Shown here one piece after another: positions 8,381-19,563 of a DNA stretch of 43,245 nt. The translations under genes were made by a program, and so were the position numbers. How positions within the stretch are numbered: position 1 is the stretch's first letter; each line of letters opens with the position of its first letter. This DNA is from Blastocladiella britannica (taxonomy: Eukaryota; Blastocladiomycota; Blastocladiomycetes; Blastocladiales; Blastocladiaceae). The notes under the pieces were generated by a model, which was given only the letters and a program-made list of their open reading frames with translations, was not told the DNA's origin and searched no databases. The stretch is taken from contig MU624599.1 in the NCBI GenBank assembly GCA_025349905.2, positions 1 to 43,245 of the forward strand. The letters run 5' to 3'.

Positions 8381-11056
8381 ATGTCCAAATGCGCCGCGGC
8401 CGCTGATTGCCTCGCGGCCGTTCCTGCCTCGTGCCCGGCTTCGCTGGCCGAGTGCGCCTCCACGTTTTGCGCCAGCTCGCTGGGCGACCGTGTGCGCGCA
8501 CTCACATCACCCCTGGCGGCCGCTACCGGTGCCGATGGCGCACTGACCCTGCGCTCGCGCGCCGCCGCCATCCGTGACGCCCAGGACCTGCTCGCAGCCT
8601 GCGTCCTGGCCTCGTGCCCCGACACGTACGCCTCGTGCCTGGCCACCACCTGCTTAAAGTCCGCGGGCAAATGCGTCGTCTCGGCCCCCGAGGGCTCGAC
8701 GTGCGCCGTCCAGACCGACTGCGCCAACCCAGCTCTGGGACCGGCTGGCCCGACCACTGCTCCCAGTGCCTCGACCTCGAACTCGCAGCAGCTGCTGCAG
8801 CTCCTGTGGGACCCGGCGGCCACCGACCCCACCACAGGCGCCTTTTTGGTCCCGGACGCCTCGGTCGCATCCACCGTCACCGCGGCCCTGCCGTCCAGCA
8901 GCCCGTGGGGCGGCCTGGCCGCGTCGCCGTTTGCGACCCTGGGATTTGCGCCCGTGCGCTCGGCTTACTGTCACCCCATCTCAAAGACCTGCCGCTCGAC
9001 CCAACCGCTGGGCACGGTCGCCGGCGCCTCATCCCCGGCCTATCCGGTTGCCAACAGCAACGACACGGTGCTGGCGGCCCCTGCGTCCTCTGTGCCCGCT
9101 GGCGGGCGCGCGCAGCCAGGTGCATTCCGGTGCTCGTCTGATGCGCAGTGTCCCGTGGGCGTGTGCTCGGCGCACCTGCGCATGTGCTCGGTGGACCGGC
9201 CCATGCACGTCCAGGCGCTGTCGCTGGCCGGCGCAGGCGCCACTCCCGCCGCTCCCCTGATCCCGCTGTGGGGCTGGCTCGTCATTGTCGCCGGTTCCGT
9301 CGTGCTGGTGGTGGTCGGCGCACTCGTGTACGCCCGCCGCCGCCGTGCCCGCGGAACTGCCGCCGCCGTTGCCAATGGCATCGCCTCCGATGACGAAAAG
9401 CCGCTATCGCGCGCCGAAATCACTCGCTTGGCGGCGGCCGCTGACCCGCTGCGCCGGGCCTCGTACATGCCGTCGACGCGGTCGACCGCGCGCCCCGATA
9501 GTTACGTCTCTAGTGGCAGTGGCGGGACCCCACAGACCCCCACCACCCTTGTGGTTCCCGGCTCGCCCGGCCAAGGTGGTGATCGCTCGTCGTACTACTT
9601 TGACCATGGCGCTGCCAAAAAGGGCGACAGCACCCGATCGTCCGTGGTGAGCGACGATTTCTGGCGGTTTGAGCGGCCCGATTTTGACAAGACGGTCGGG
9701 TTCCGCCGCTCGCCGTCGCCCGGTGGGAGTCCGGCCATGCGCGCGTCGAGCGCTTCTGGATCCACGGTCGTCGGGTCGACGGGCGCACCTACGCGCGCGT
9801 CCATGGTATCAATACCCAGCTCACCCGACGCGTCCGCCGACCCGCGCGCGTCTTGGATCGGCGGTGCCCACCACGATAGCAGCCGCCGCGGATCGGGCGC
9901 CATGCCCCAGTCCCCGGGCCTCCCGCCAAAGTCCCCGCGCACTCCACGCGGTGGCGGTCACCGTCGCAATGTTTCAAACGTATCGGCGGGATCGCTCTCA
10001 CCCGTGACCGAGGATGAGGACGACGAGGACAATGCCGCTGGATCCCGTCGCCCCGGTGGCGCACCGGTTCCGGCGTCGGCCCGAGCCTCGATGGTCGTTG
10101 GAACACGTCGTCACCTGGCAACCTCTCAAGGTGCCACCCGTCCCGCATCGGCCGTGGCTACCGGCGGCGGTTACTTGAGCGGAAGTACCGTGAGCGGCGG
10201 AGACGCGTGGCGCGCGTCCTCTGCCTCCATGGACGCGTCGCGTCGCGGGTCGGTGCTCGACAAGCCGCTGCCCGTGTCGCCGTCCATGATGGCCGCGGCG
10301 GGTCCGCACGTTCCGTCGTCCCCACTGGCGTCGCCGCTCGTCCCGCCCAAGCCCATGTCGCCCACTAGCTCGCGCCGGCCCTCGTTCGCCACAGGCATGC
10401 CCTCGGCCGCTGCTGGTCATGGTGGTCCCACCACCTACACCATGTCGGTGACTGCTCCTGCCGCACTGAATGGTAGTGATAGAGATGAGGATGACGCGAC
10501 CCCGCGTGGCCGGCTGGCGCCGCTCCCGTCCTTTAACTTGATCATGCCGACCCTGGAACGCACGGTGGCGCTCAAGCGGTCGGCCAGTTTCCGGTCCGAC
10601 GCGTCGCTGGAGGTGGCAGCGGCCACGGCGGCTGCTGCCGAGCCCGACCACCACCAGTACGGGTCTCCGACGTTTGCCGCGGCGTCTGTTCCCCTACCTG
10701 GTTCGTCGCGCATGTCCTTTGCGTCGGCCCAAGGTGACGACGTGTTGCCGGCGTCTTCTGCTCCTCGTCGCGGATCGTCGGCGTCAGCCGTGTACCATCC
10801 GGCGATAACGACGCCGTCCGCGACCCTTGCATCGCCGCTTGCTCGCGTCCTGACGTCGCCCGAGACCACACCGTTTGTCCTTCCCCCGCGCCGCGGGTCA
10901 TCTGCCAACGTCGACATTCCGCACCACCACGTGTTGCTCGAGGGCATGCTTCCTCCCGCCGACCCTGTGCCTGGCGCCGCGGCTGTTCCGCAGATGGACA
11001 CGCTGGACCGTGCGCTCAAGGATTTGGAGGACGCGGCCGCAGATGACCAGTGGTGA
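8381..11056 (+). CDS. single-pass membrane protein with Cys-rich N-terminal domain
   Basis: One uninterrupted 891-aa ORF. Residues 1-290 are Ala/Ser/Pro-rich with about 20 Cys, including repeated blocks such as ASCPASLAECASTFC and ASCPDTYASCLATTC, then CSSDAQCPVGVC. A hydrophobic segment at about 295-317 (WGWLVIVAGSVVLVVVGALVY) is followed by ARRRRAR, so the positive-inside rule puts the Cys-rich part outside and the long tail in the cytosol. There is no N-terminal signal peptide at this ATG, although the A-run context fits a real start. The tail (about 570 aa) is Ser/Pro/Arg-rich and disordered, with many RRxS sites (RRGS four times) and Pro motifs (PPKSPRTP, VPPKPMSP). It resembles cell-surface sensors or adhesins with phosphorylated tails, but I do not recognise a family. 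A perfect hairpin with a T-run lies just after the stop. Confidence 0.72.
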   Translation: MSKCAAAADCLAAVPASCPASLAECASTFCASSLGDRVRALTSPLAAATGADGALTLRSRAAAIRDAQDLLAACVLASCPDTYASCLATTCLKSAGKCVVSAPEGSTCAVQTDCANPALGPAGPTTAPSASTSNSQQLLQLLWDPAATDPTTGAFLVPDASVASTVTAALPSSSPWGGLAASPFATLGFAPVRSAYCHPISKTCRSTQPLGTVAGASSPAYPVANSNDTVLAAPASSVPAGGRAQPGAFRCSSDAQCPVGVCSAHLRMCSVDRPMHVQALSLAGAGATPAAPLIPLWGWLVIVAGSVVLVVVGALVYARRRRARGTAAAVANGIASDDEKPLSRAEITRLAAAADPLRRASYMPSTRSTARPDSYVSSGSGGTPQTPTTLVVPGSPGQGGDRSSYYFDHGAAKKGDSTRSSVVSDDFWRFERPDFDKTVGFRRSPSPGGSPAMRASSASGSTVVGSTGAPTRASMVSIPSSPDASADPRASWIGGAHHDSSRRGSGAMPQSPGLPPKSPRTPRGGGHRRNVSNVSAGSLSPVTEDEDDEDNAAGSRRPGGAPVPASARASMVVGTRRHLATSQGATRPASAVATGGGYLSGSTVSGGDAWRASSASMDASRRGSVLDKPLPVSPSMMAAAGPHVPSSPLASPLVPPKPMSPTSSRRPSFATGMPSAAAGHGGPTTYTMSVTAPAALNGSDRDEDDATPRGRLAPLPSFNLIMPTLERTVALKRSASFRSDASLEVAAATAAAAEPDHHQYGSPTFAAASVPLPGSSRMSFASAQGDDVLPASSAPRRGSSASAVYHPAITTPSATLASPLARVLTSPETTPFVLPPRRGSSANVDIPHHHVLLEGMLPPADPVPGAAAVPQMDTLDRALKDLEDAAADDQW

Positions 11057-11078
11057 TTTCTTCTTTCCGTAGATTGGT

Positions 11079-11124
11079 GGCCCTCCTCGGCAGTGGCCGA
11101 GGAGGGCCTAGAGTCCTTTTTTTT
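11079..11124. terminator. perfect 13-bp hairpin followed by a T8 run
   Basis: GGCCCTCCTCGGC (11079-11091) and its exact reverse complement (11096-11108) flank the 4-nt loop AGTG. An 8-T run follows at 11117-11124. It starts 22 nt after the stop codon of the membrane-protein gene and 55 nt before the convergent FEX stop. It looks like an intrinsic terminator, but the genome is eukaryotic, so a 3'-UTR structure or a barrier between convergent transcripts is more likely. Confidence 0.55.
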
Positions 11125-11178
11125 CTTGTACCAATTGCAATGCAACATTCCCTCCATAAACAAAAAAAAATGAGCAAT

Positions 11179-12830
11179 CTATTGGGTGAGGTACACGGGT
11201 AAGCCCATGCCAACCACGGCCACCGCCAACGACGGCAGAGACGAGACCAGCACGTATCCAGCAGCGTCTCTTGGCGGCATCGTCGACAGCTCGTTGACAA
11301 AGGTGGAAACAGTCGAGAGCGCTCCTGTAAAAAGATCAACAGAGTGAGACACAAGTATTAAAACAAGACAAAATGAGTACATACCGCAGAACCCAAGAAT
11401 GACCGACGTCCCAGCCTCGGTCCACTCGCCGCCCCACTGATGCCCCGCGACCTTGAGCAGTGTAAGGACCAGCACCGCCATCCAGTTAGCGACCAACGTG
11501 CCCCGCCGTCCCCACGCAACGCTGAGCGCATACCGCAGCAGTGCTCCTGGAGGCGCCACCGCCAGTGCCAGGGCCGCGTCGGTCCATCGCGGGTCGGATC
11601 CGGCCGCGGTGCGTGTGGGCGGCAACCACCGCCATACGGCAATTCCAATCACGACCAGCCACACGGTACTCCCGAGCGTCACCGTGAACGCGTCGCGTCG
11701 CGACAGTTTGGCCCTTAGCCGCGGCGCCGTCAGCGCCAAGGGGGGTAGTGGCAGGGCTGGGTGCGGCGTCGGGAGTCCAAACCCGCGCACCAGCGATCCA
11801 ATGTGGGTGCCCAGGAGCAGCGACACGTACGACAGCGAGAGGGCCGAGGATAAGAGCATGAGGGATATAAAATACTGTTTTTTTTTTTTCAGCAGTTGTC
11901 AATTAAATTGGCAGAGCCACCATGAATGAAAGAATGAATGAAGGAGCGTACACTGTACGCGCTCTGGTACGCCAGTCGGGAACCCGTTAGTGGTGTGGCC
12001 GACACGGCAATCACAGTTGAAAACGATGTGAGTGACCCACACAAGCCGGTGGTCAGACCAAAGTACAGAGGCAGGTAGATGCGCATCAAGTATTCTTTCC
12101 CGTGGACCGCCCAGCCCATCACAGCCGACCCGGCGATCTGCGGCAGAAACAAGGACGCCAGCTGTCCCCACGGGATCGCGTACGCGCCAAACGCGTCAGT
12201 GGCGTCACTGGGAAGCCCGACGGTGATCGTGGGCTGCGGATGGGTCTCAAAGATGGCAATGCCGCCCGACAACGCAATACGGGCCAGCGCGCCGACGAGC
12301 GCAAAGAACGCAATGCTTCCTGCGATCGGAATGTACTTGACTTGCACTGTAATTGCATCCGTCTCGTCGTCGTCGCAACCACAGCCGCCACCGCGTTCAA
12401 CAGCGTCCATGCCGATGGTATCAAGGATGGCGGCCGGAGAGTGCAACAGATGGGCGGATGCGTTGCGCGATACCGATTCGCCAGTGGCACCAGAGCCAAA
12501 CAGGTCGCGCGCGGTGGCCGTCGGCGGTGAGGACGACGACGGCGAGTACGCGGATGCGACCGACGCGAACTTGCCGCTCAGGGCCGACCGAGAGTCAAAC
12601 GCGTTGCCATAGTTGCTGCGCTGGCGCTCGGAGGACGCGTGGCTGAGCGCGCGCCGGTGGGACTGGTCTTGCGCGCGCGCTGCGGCCAGGGCAAGCGGGG
12701 GCGGAGGTGGCGGCGGCGTCGCGGTCGAGGTTGGGGGACCACTTGTAGCCATCGTCGTCATTGTTGCAGCCGCCGTTGATGCTTCCGTCGTCGTCGTCGG
12801 TTGGGGCGGCCAGTTGGAGAGGGCTTGCAT
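11179..12830 (-). CDS. FEX: FEX-type fluoride exporter (two CrcB/Fluc repeats)
   Basis: FEX proteins export fluoride across the plasma membrane and consist of two fused CrcB/Fluc-like halves. After a Ser/Ala/Pro-rich N-terminal region of about 190 aa, half 1 reads GSIAFFALVGALARIAL, LPQIAGSAVMGWAV and GLCGSLTSFSTVIAV. Half 2 reads APPGALLRYAL, GTLVANWMAVLVL and GFCGALSTVSTFVNEL. The second Phe-box motif is intact only after removing a 60-nt intron (11325-11384, GTATGT..CAG). A 77-nt intron (11875-11951, GTACGC..CAG) joins the halves. Spliced length is 504 aa from ATG 12830. The pore Asn of half 2 (VAN) is present, but half 1 has Gln at the matching place, a possible sign of asymmetric halves. 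The gene is divergent from LRRC45, with 143 bp between the ATGs. Confidence 0.88.
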
Positions 12831-12973
12831 TTCGTTGGGGTACGGAAGGTACGGGGTACAGTTCAATACGAAAAAGCGAAAGAGCAGTACAGGGTGCCAC
12901 ACTGGGCACCTCATACTTCTTATTGGGAACTGCATAATATTCATTGTTTTCCCAATTAAGCCATAACATTAAA

Positions 12974-15135
12974 ATGGGCAACAACAACCCGCTCCGTGCC
13001 CGGTTCCTGGCCGAGTGCCGCACGCTCGGGATCCTCCCGGACCCGACGTTCCTCGCATTGCTGGACCCGACTACGCTGCAGCAGGACACGGACGAAAAGC
13101 CGATCACCTCTTCGCGCTCGCGATCCCTTTCCCCCTCGCGCCGCCGCCCCGATACCACCACCAGTACAACCAATCCAGCTGCAGCCGAGACGGTGCTGCG
13201 CCTCTCGGGCCACGCGATCGACCGCAAGTCTCTGCGGGCGCTATGCCGCGTGCTCGAATCCGACTCGTACTTTAAAACCATCGTGCTCGCCGACGCATAC
13301 CTCGGCGACGACGGGACCGTGGCGGTGTGCAATGCGCTCAAGTCCAACTCGAGTGTGATCCGCCTCGATCTCCGGGGAAACAACATTCAGCGCGACGGCG
13401 CCATGGCCGTGGCCGAGCTGATCAAGGCCAACTCCACCATCGAAGAGTCAGTATGCTGCCAGTTGTTAAAGGAAATCTATTGCTCACAAAAATATACGAA
13501 AAAAAAAATTAAGACTGGTCCTGGAATGGAATAGCATTGGGCTGTGGGAGACTAGCGTGCATGCACTGGGTGACGCGCTGGCCATCAACGCGACACTGCG
13601 ACACCTGGACCTGCGCAACAACAAGCTCTCGCCAGCGGGAATGGACGCGCTGTGCTCCGGAATGCGGACCAACTCGTCGCTCATGTCGCTGGACGTGCGC
13701 TGGAACAATGCGGGCCACACAGGCGGCATGGCCATGGCGTCCCTGTTCCAATTCAACACCACACTGACCTGTCTCGAGACCGTCGGGAACGACTTGTCCG
13801 AGTCGGTGATCCGGCTGATTGACACGGCGCTGGACCGTAACGCGCGGTCTCTGGCGGCTGCGCGCGATGCGGTGCGATTGCACGATGCAATGGCGTCGGC
13901 GACGGCCGCACACGCCGACTTGGCATCGGATCTGCGCGAGCGGCTGCGCGGTAAAGACGCCGAGCTCGAGTCTCTGCGGACCAAGCTGGCGACGGTGCGC
14001 GGGAACATGGCCGACGAGCGCGCGCGCGCCGACGAGCTGCAGCGCCAGGTGGACAGGGGCGCCAACGAGCGCGAGTCCATGACCGCCGCACTGCGCGACT
14101 TGCGCGCCGCGCTCGATGCCGCGTCAGGTGACCGCTCGACCGCCGACCGCGCACACCGCGCCGCATCCACCGATCTCTCGCGCCGGTTAGTGGAGCTCGA
14201 GTCGCAGCTCACAGTCACCACGACTGAGCGCGACGCGCTGGCGGACCAGTTGCGCGTTGCTCGCGAAGACGCCGACCGCCGGCGCGAGCGCGAGCGCAGG
14301 ACTGCCGCCGAGCACCTGGAATCCATTGACGCCGAGCGGCTGGCGGCCGAGGACCGTATTACCGCCGTCGAGCGCGCCAAGGACATCGAAATGACGCGTG
14401 CGGCGGCCGCCGTGCACCGCAAGCTCCAAGAGGCCGAGGAAGAGCTGGCCGACCGCGAGCGTGAACTGCGCGAAGCGCGTGTCAATGCTGACGAGCGCCG
14501 TCGGGCGCTGGAAAAGAAGGTCGAGGAGGCCGAGGACCGTGCGCGCTCCAGCGAGGTACGTTTTTTTTTCATGGTCCATCTCACCATACTAAACCAAAAA
14601 ATAATAGTCGGCACGAGTCCGGCAGCTCGACGGAGACCTCGTGGCCATGCGTGCGGTGCGGGATGCGGCCATGCGCGATGTGGACCGACTGACCATTGCA
14701 TTGGCGGCAGCAGCCCGCGACGCCGAGACGCATGCCACCAAGGCTGCGCAAGAAAAAGCGGTCTCAGGTGAGGTCCAGCGGTCGCTCTCGGCCCAGCTGG
14801 CTGTCGCGCAAGCCGAGGTGACCGACATGCGGCTCAAGATGCGGGACGAGGTCGATCGCGCGGCACAGGCCACCGCGGATGCCCAAGTGTTGTACGCAGA
14901 GCGCGAGCGGGCACGCGCTGACCGGCGAGACGCACAGCGCGAAGTGGACCGACTGCGTGAGGACGTGCGCCGTTTGGAAGCAGGCGAAGAAAAGCGCCGT
15001 CGCGGCGAGCTCGACCGCCTTAAAGAGCTCGAGTCTGCATTCGGAAGCTACATTCACGGAGCCATCAAGTCCTCGGGCGACACCAATGCCAATGACAGGC
15101 GTGCAGGGGGCGGCAGCAGTGGGGCCGGCATGTAA
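12974..15135 (+). CDS. LRRC45: LRRC45 homologue (centriole/centrosome linker, LRR plus coiled coil)
   Basis: LRRC45 is a component of the fibrous linker between centrioles and also acts at the ciliary base in animals. Three exons (12974-13446, 13514-14555, 14608-15135) give 680 aa, close to human LRRC45 (670 aa). Residues about 75-260 are RNase-inhibitor-type leucine-rich repeats: VIRLDLRGNNI, LVLEWNSIGLWE, LRHLDLRNNKLS and LMSLDVRWNNAG. The second is almost word for word the human repeat and forms across the 67-nt first intron. Residues about 270-655 are a continuous charged coiled coil. The C-terminus (AFGSYIHGAIKSS) resembles the human end. The second intron is 52 nt (GTACGT..TAG). Its presence implies a cell that builds centrioles. 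Confidence 0.88.
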
Positions 15136-15454
15136 TTTTTTTTTTGCTTTCGACACAACTTCAAAGAGATAATAAAACTAGCGTAGAATAAGGAAGTGAT
15201 GTTCAATCCTTCGGTGCTTCACCCTCACTAGTGTCGGGATCCGTGTTTTAAGGATGGGTCGCTCTGGCGTAGCTGTCTGGAGACCGAGGCTCTTGGAAGA
15301 GCGCATCAATCTAATTTGACCCGCGGAAAGTCACCGAAATGACTTGAGACAATTTTACCTTGGAGAAAGAGGGAAGTCGGGGGGCGAGCTATTTATACCG
15401 GCGGACTGCGCGCATTAAAAACGTGAGTGGTTGGTTCCCTTCCAAAAGAAAAAA
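15136..15454. promoter_or_regulatory. intergenic region with hairpins and tomosyn promoter (319 bp)
   Basis: This holds the 3' end of LRRC45 (AATAAA-like ATAATAAAA near 15169-15177) and the promoter of the tomosyn gene. TTTATA at 15392-15397 lies 58 bp upstream of ATG 15455 and suits a TATA box. Between them are two inverted repeats: CGCTCT..AGAGCG around 15270-15303 and AAGTCA-CCGAAA-TGACTT around 15328-15345. I see no tRNA, snRNA or box C/D pattern. A structured RNA is possible but unproven. Confidence 0.35.
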
Positions 15455-18400
15455 ATGAAATCACTGTTCAAAATCACCAAGGTCATCAGCAACTCGGTGT
15501 ACCGCGTCGACGAGGAGGAGCAGCAGTCGTACACCTCGGCCCACCCGCATTTCCGAGTGACTGCCGTACGTATATATACGCTTCCCTTGATCGGCGGCAT
15601 CCCAGAAAACTAAAAATGGGAAGAAAAGCTCTCAAGTTCTGGGCTCGCAGGCCAAATCACTTGCTCGGCGTACGACCCGGTGCTCGGCATCCTCGCCATT
15701 GGCACGCGATCAGGCCACATTCACGTCCTCGGCCGCGCCAATCTCGAGCTCGTGGTTGCCCTGCCGCATCCAGATGCGCCACCAACGACAACCGCAAGCG
15801 CCTCTGCTGCTTCCTCACCGTCCCGCTCGGGTAGCGATGGAGGCAAAGGTATGCTGCGCAGTTCCATGGACGGGCTGATGGCCGAACCCAGGGCCATGAT
15901 CGTGCAAGCCGGCACCGCGCAACTGGTGATCATTGACACGGTCAATCGCGTGATTGTGGTGGATCTGACGGTCGCCGCCGCCAGCAATGTGACGCCACCC
16001 ACGTCCGATGCATGCGTCCACCACGCCCGCGTCGCCGAGGGCCAGGTTCTGACGCTGGAGCTCGGCCCGCCCGGATCGCAATGGGTCTACCTCGGGTGCC
16101 GCAATGGCCGCGTGGCCGTGTTTCATGTCGGCAAGCGCTGGATGTCCCCGTACTTGATCATGTCCCAAGCCACCCTGTCCATGGCCGCCGTGGTCGCCAT
16201 TGCCGTCCACCCGCACACCTCGGACATGCTGCTGGTGGTATACTTTGATGGCAGCGCCGTGATCTGGGATCTGCTTGCCAAGAAACCGCATCTGCGGCTG
16301 GGCATCATCGAATGGGGAAAGGTCTTGCCCGCGTGGACGTATCCGACCCACGCAACTACCGCATGCTGGCACCCAGATGGCCAATCCCTCGCGCTCGGGT
16401 ACGACAATGGATGGATTGCCGTCTGGAACGTGGCCGTCGACGGATCCGCCAGTGCCACGCCAGTTGCCCCAGTGGCAGTACTTTCGGTGGCCGCCGCCGT
16501 CCATGCCAAGGGCGGTTACGGTAGCGCGGCACGTCAAGCAGCCCACGGAGCAGGAGAAGAAGTAGAGGAAGGAGCGGGTGCCAGCGACCAAGATCCCCCA
16601 TGTGCCGTCTTCAAACTCGTGTGGGCTCTCGAGGGCCCACCTCCAACCGCCGCGGCGTCTCCGGGCCAGGCAGCTCTCGTGCCTGGATCCGCTGCTGCGG
16701 CATCGGCCACCGCGCTCGACCGTGCCGTGCTCTACGTGGGTGGCGGGCTCTCGGACTATGTGATTGCTCGCCTCGAGTTCCCGCGCGGTCGGTGCGGCGC
16801 ATCCACCAGCCTCCCGTCTACCTGCATTCGCCACAGCCCCGTGTTCGGACTCGTACAGGACTTTGTTGTGCTCTCGTCGTCGCCATGGCACCCGCGGGCC
16901 CCCCGCGCTGTCCTCACGCTCTCTGACCACGGAAACGCCATGGCGTATGCCATCACGGCCGCGCCGACTGCCGGGGGCACGTTGCGGCAGCACGCGCTCC
17001 CGCTGTCGGTGGCGCTCGCATCCATGGGCCAGGTCAGCTCGATTCAGTCGCAGTGGGTGTCACCCGAGGCAATGAACGAGCTCATGGACCTCGAGGCCCG
17101 CACTTCGCGGCTCGTGTCGGCGTTGCCGCTCGACTGGGCCGCCGATTCGGCGCGTGGGTTTGCACCGGGGTCGGCGCCGCTGGCATTTGACGAGCAGCCC
17201 CGGATTCCCGAGCACGCGCTCATGACGGTCATTTCCGAGACGGGCGTGCACGTTCTCGATCTCACGTCGTCGCCACCCACCGTGCTCTCGGGCCTATTTG
17301 TCGCGTGGGAGCTGCTCAAGGCCGTGGTGGTCGACAATTTACCGCCCGATATCGCTGAAGACCCGTCGCTGCTGGCCGAGTGGTACCCTGGCTTACAACT
17401 CGCGTGGGCCGTCACCGACTGGACCGAGCAGCGCATGGTCATCGGGTGCACCAACGGCGTGCTGATTGAAATGCTCTGCCGAAAGCAATTGCTCGCGGGC
17501 ACTGGCAGCGAGCGCGACAAGCGAGTGCGCGTGCAGTCCCTCGACGCGCTGATGCTCAGCGATCATGGCGAGCTGTTGGATAATGGCGGCCGTCTGCGGC
17601 CCTTGTCTCGGCTCGGAAGCGTCGCGTCGGGCGAAAAGTCGCCGCCGCCATCTGGCCGCTTGCCCGAAAAAAACATTCACCCGGAAGTGATCACGTCGGG
17701 CGAGGACATTTCTACCTGGATTCCGCTTACGCTCTCGCGCACGCAGTTCAAAGGGTTTGGCGACCATGTGTTTTTGCCGTTCAAGATGATGGTGCCCGCG
17801 GTGCCCACCGAGTCCATCCGCGGGACGCTTTGTGTGACGATGCTCGCGGTCATGGCCGCGTCCGGTACGGTGGACGTGTACGATCTGCGCTCCGAGGCAC
17901 ACGTCGCCAACATCGCTCTGGCACCGCTGTGTACCGACATTGCCGCCGAAGCATTGGCGGAAACGGCAAAAAAGGCCGGCAACAAGCTCTTGTCGCGGAA
18001 TCGCATGTCCCTGACAGCGCTCGACAAGGAGAGCGGCCCCTCTTGCTCGCCCACGGCCATCAAATGGGCGCAAACATTTGATGGGACACTTCGTCTCTTT
18101 GTTGGGTGCTCGGGCCACGTCTTTGTGTATGCGCTCGAAGACGAGTCCGTGACATTGCAGACCTGCTTACGCGATCGTGGAGATGTCCCCGTCCTGGACA
18201 TTTTGACGATCCCAGATGCCGACGACGTGCACGAAGCACCACCTCCCACCGAGGCAGAAAGCGATGCACCGGAACCCACGGGTCTGGCCGCGGCCAAGGG
18301 CGAGAAGGGGTCGGGCTATCTCGTGCCCCTCCATTCGTCCGAAAACGGCCCGCGGCGGGCCGACCTTAAACCCACGGGCGACTCGGCGCCGCTAGAGCAG

Positions 18401-19481
18401 ACACATGCGGTCGTGACGCGCGACTCGATCCGGGTCCTTGATTGCGACGAGTTCACCAAGCTGCACAGCTGGAAACCCAGCCTGGAACGGCACGGCCACA
18501 TTATCCACGTTCGGTACCTCAACGCTCCACCACAGGCACATTTGCGGTCACGTTCGTCGTCTCGGGCCTCCTCATCGCGCCGGCCATCGCCATCCCGCCC
18601 CACACCTGATGACGCGCTGCACCAGCTGATGGTCATGACCGATGTCGCGGTGGTCGTGTTGTCGTACCCGTACCTTGATCTGGTGGCCGACATGTCGCAT
18701 GGGATCAAGGCCATCGACTTTGACCGGCTGACGGTGACGCGCGACGGCCATATTGTTCACATTGAGGGCGCGAACCGCGTCCATGTGCTTGGGTGCCGCA
18801 CCGATACTTCGTGGGCGGTCCACCCGTCGCTTTCGTTTGTTCGACCTCGCATTGCGACTGCCACTCCTTCACCTACTTCTGATCAAGAAGACGCGAGTGA
18901 AGGCGGTGTGCATTCCCATACTGCGGCATCGTCGTCCCCGTCGTCTTATGCGTCTACCCCGTCCGCGTCCCGTCCGACCTCTCCCGCCAAATCCAAATCG
19001 CCTGCTCGTTCATCAGCACCACGAGTTGGGGGTGGCGGTCCTCCCATGCCAGAGTTCCTTGACGCGATTCCGCCGCGTCCAGTCGCACCACCGTCGTCCG
19101 TGATAGGGAGTATCATGTCCATGCTCCCATTTGGCGGTTCCTCTGCTGCAGACGGGGCTGGCAGCAGTGTGCAGCAGTCCGAGGCGGAGGTGGCGTCGCA
19201 GCGGCGCCTCAATGAGGCATTTGGGGTGATCGATGTGGCGGCGACCGAGGCCGGGCAGGCGGCGCAGCGTGCGCTGAATGCACTGCACTTGCGCGGCGAA
19301 AAACTGGAAATGCTCGAGCAAAAGTTCTCGGACCTAAATGAGAACACGAGCCAGTTTGCTGCCCTTGCGAAGAAGGTATTTGTTTTTTTTCTTTTCTTGA
19401 CTAGTCAATTCTTTGCAATTCACGACTATCTGTGTGCAGATCCGCGAGCAAGAAGAAAAGAAAAAGTGGTTCCATTTCTAG
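15455..19481 (+). CDS. tomosyn/STXBP5 (Lgl/Sro7 family) with C-terminal R-SNARE
   Basis: Tomosyns bind syntaxin/SNAP-25-type SNAREs and restrain exocytosis. Exon 1 (15455-15569) starts at ATG 15455 in an A-run; an 81-nt intron leads to the main exon (15651-19375), and a 64-nt intron (19376-19439) to a last exon of 14 codons (19440-19481, stop TAG). Total 1293 aa. The N-terminal two-thirds are Lgl-type WD40 repeats starting AYDPVLGILAIGTRSGHIHV. Low-complexity Ser/Pro loops interrupt them, as in tomosyns. The C-terminus is a VAMP-like R-SNARE with zero-layer Arg near residue 1253 (ALHLRGEKLEMLEQKFSDL). It ends IREQEEKKKWFHF, comparable to the KKWYQF ending of animal tomosyn. There is no C-terminal membrane anchor, as expected for tomosyn. 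The first intron donor could be 15566 or 15570; only 15570 keeps frame. Confidence 0.87.
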
Positions 19482-19563
19482 GCAAGTCCTTCCTGGCCTC
19501 GTCGCAAGCATGAAAACTTGCTCTTTTCCAAAATATAAATAACATTTGATACTATTGTTGTAA

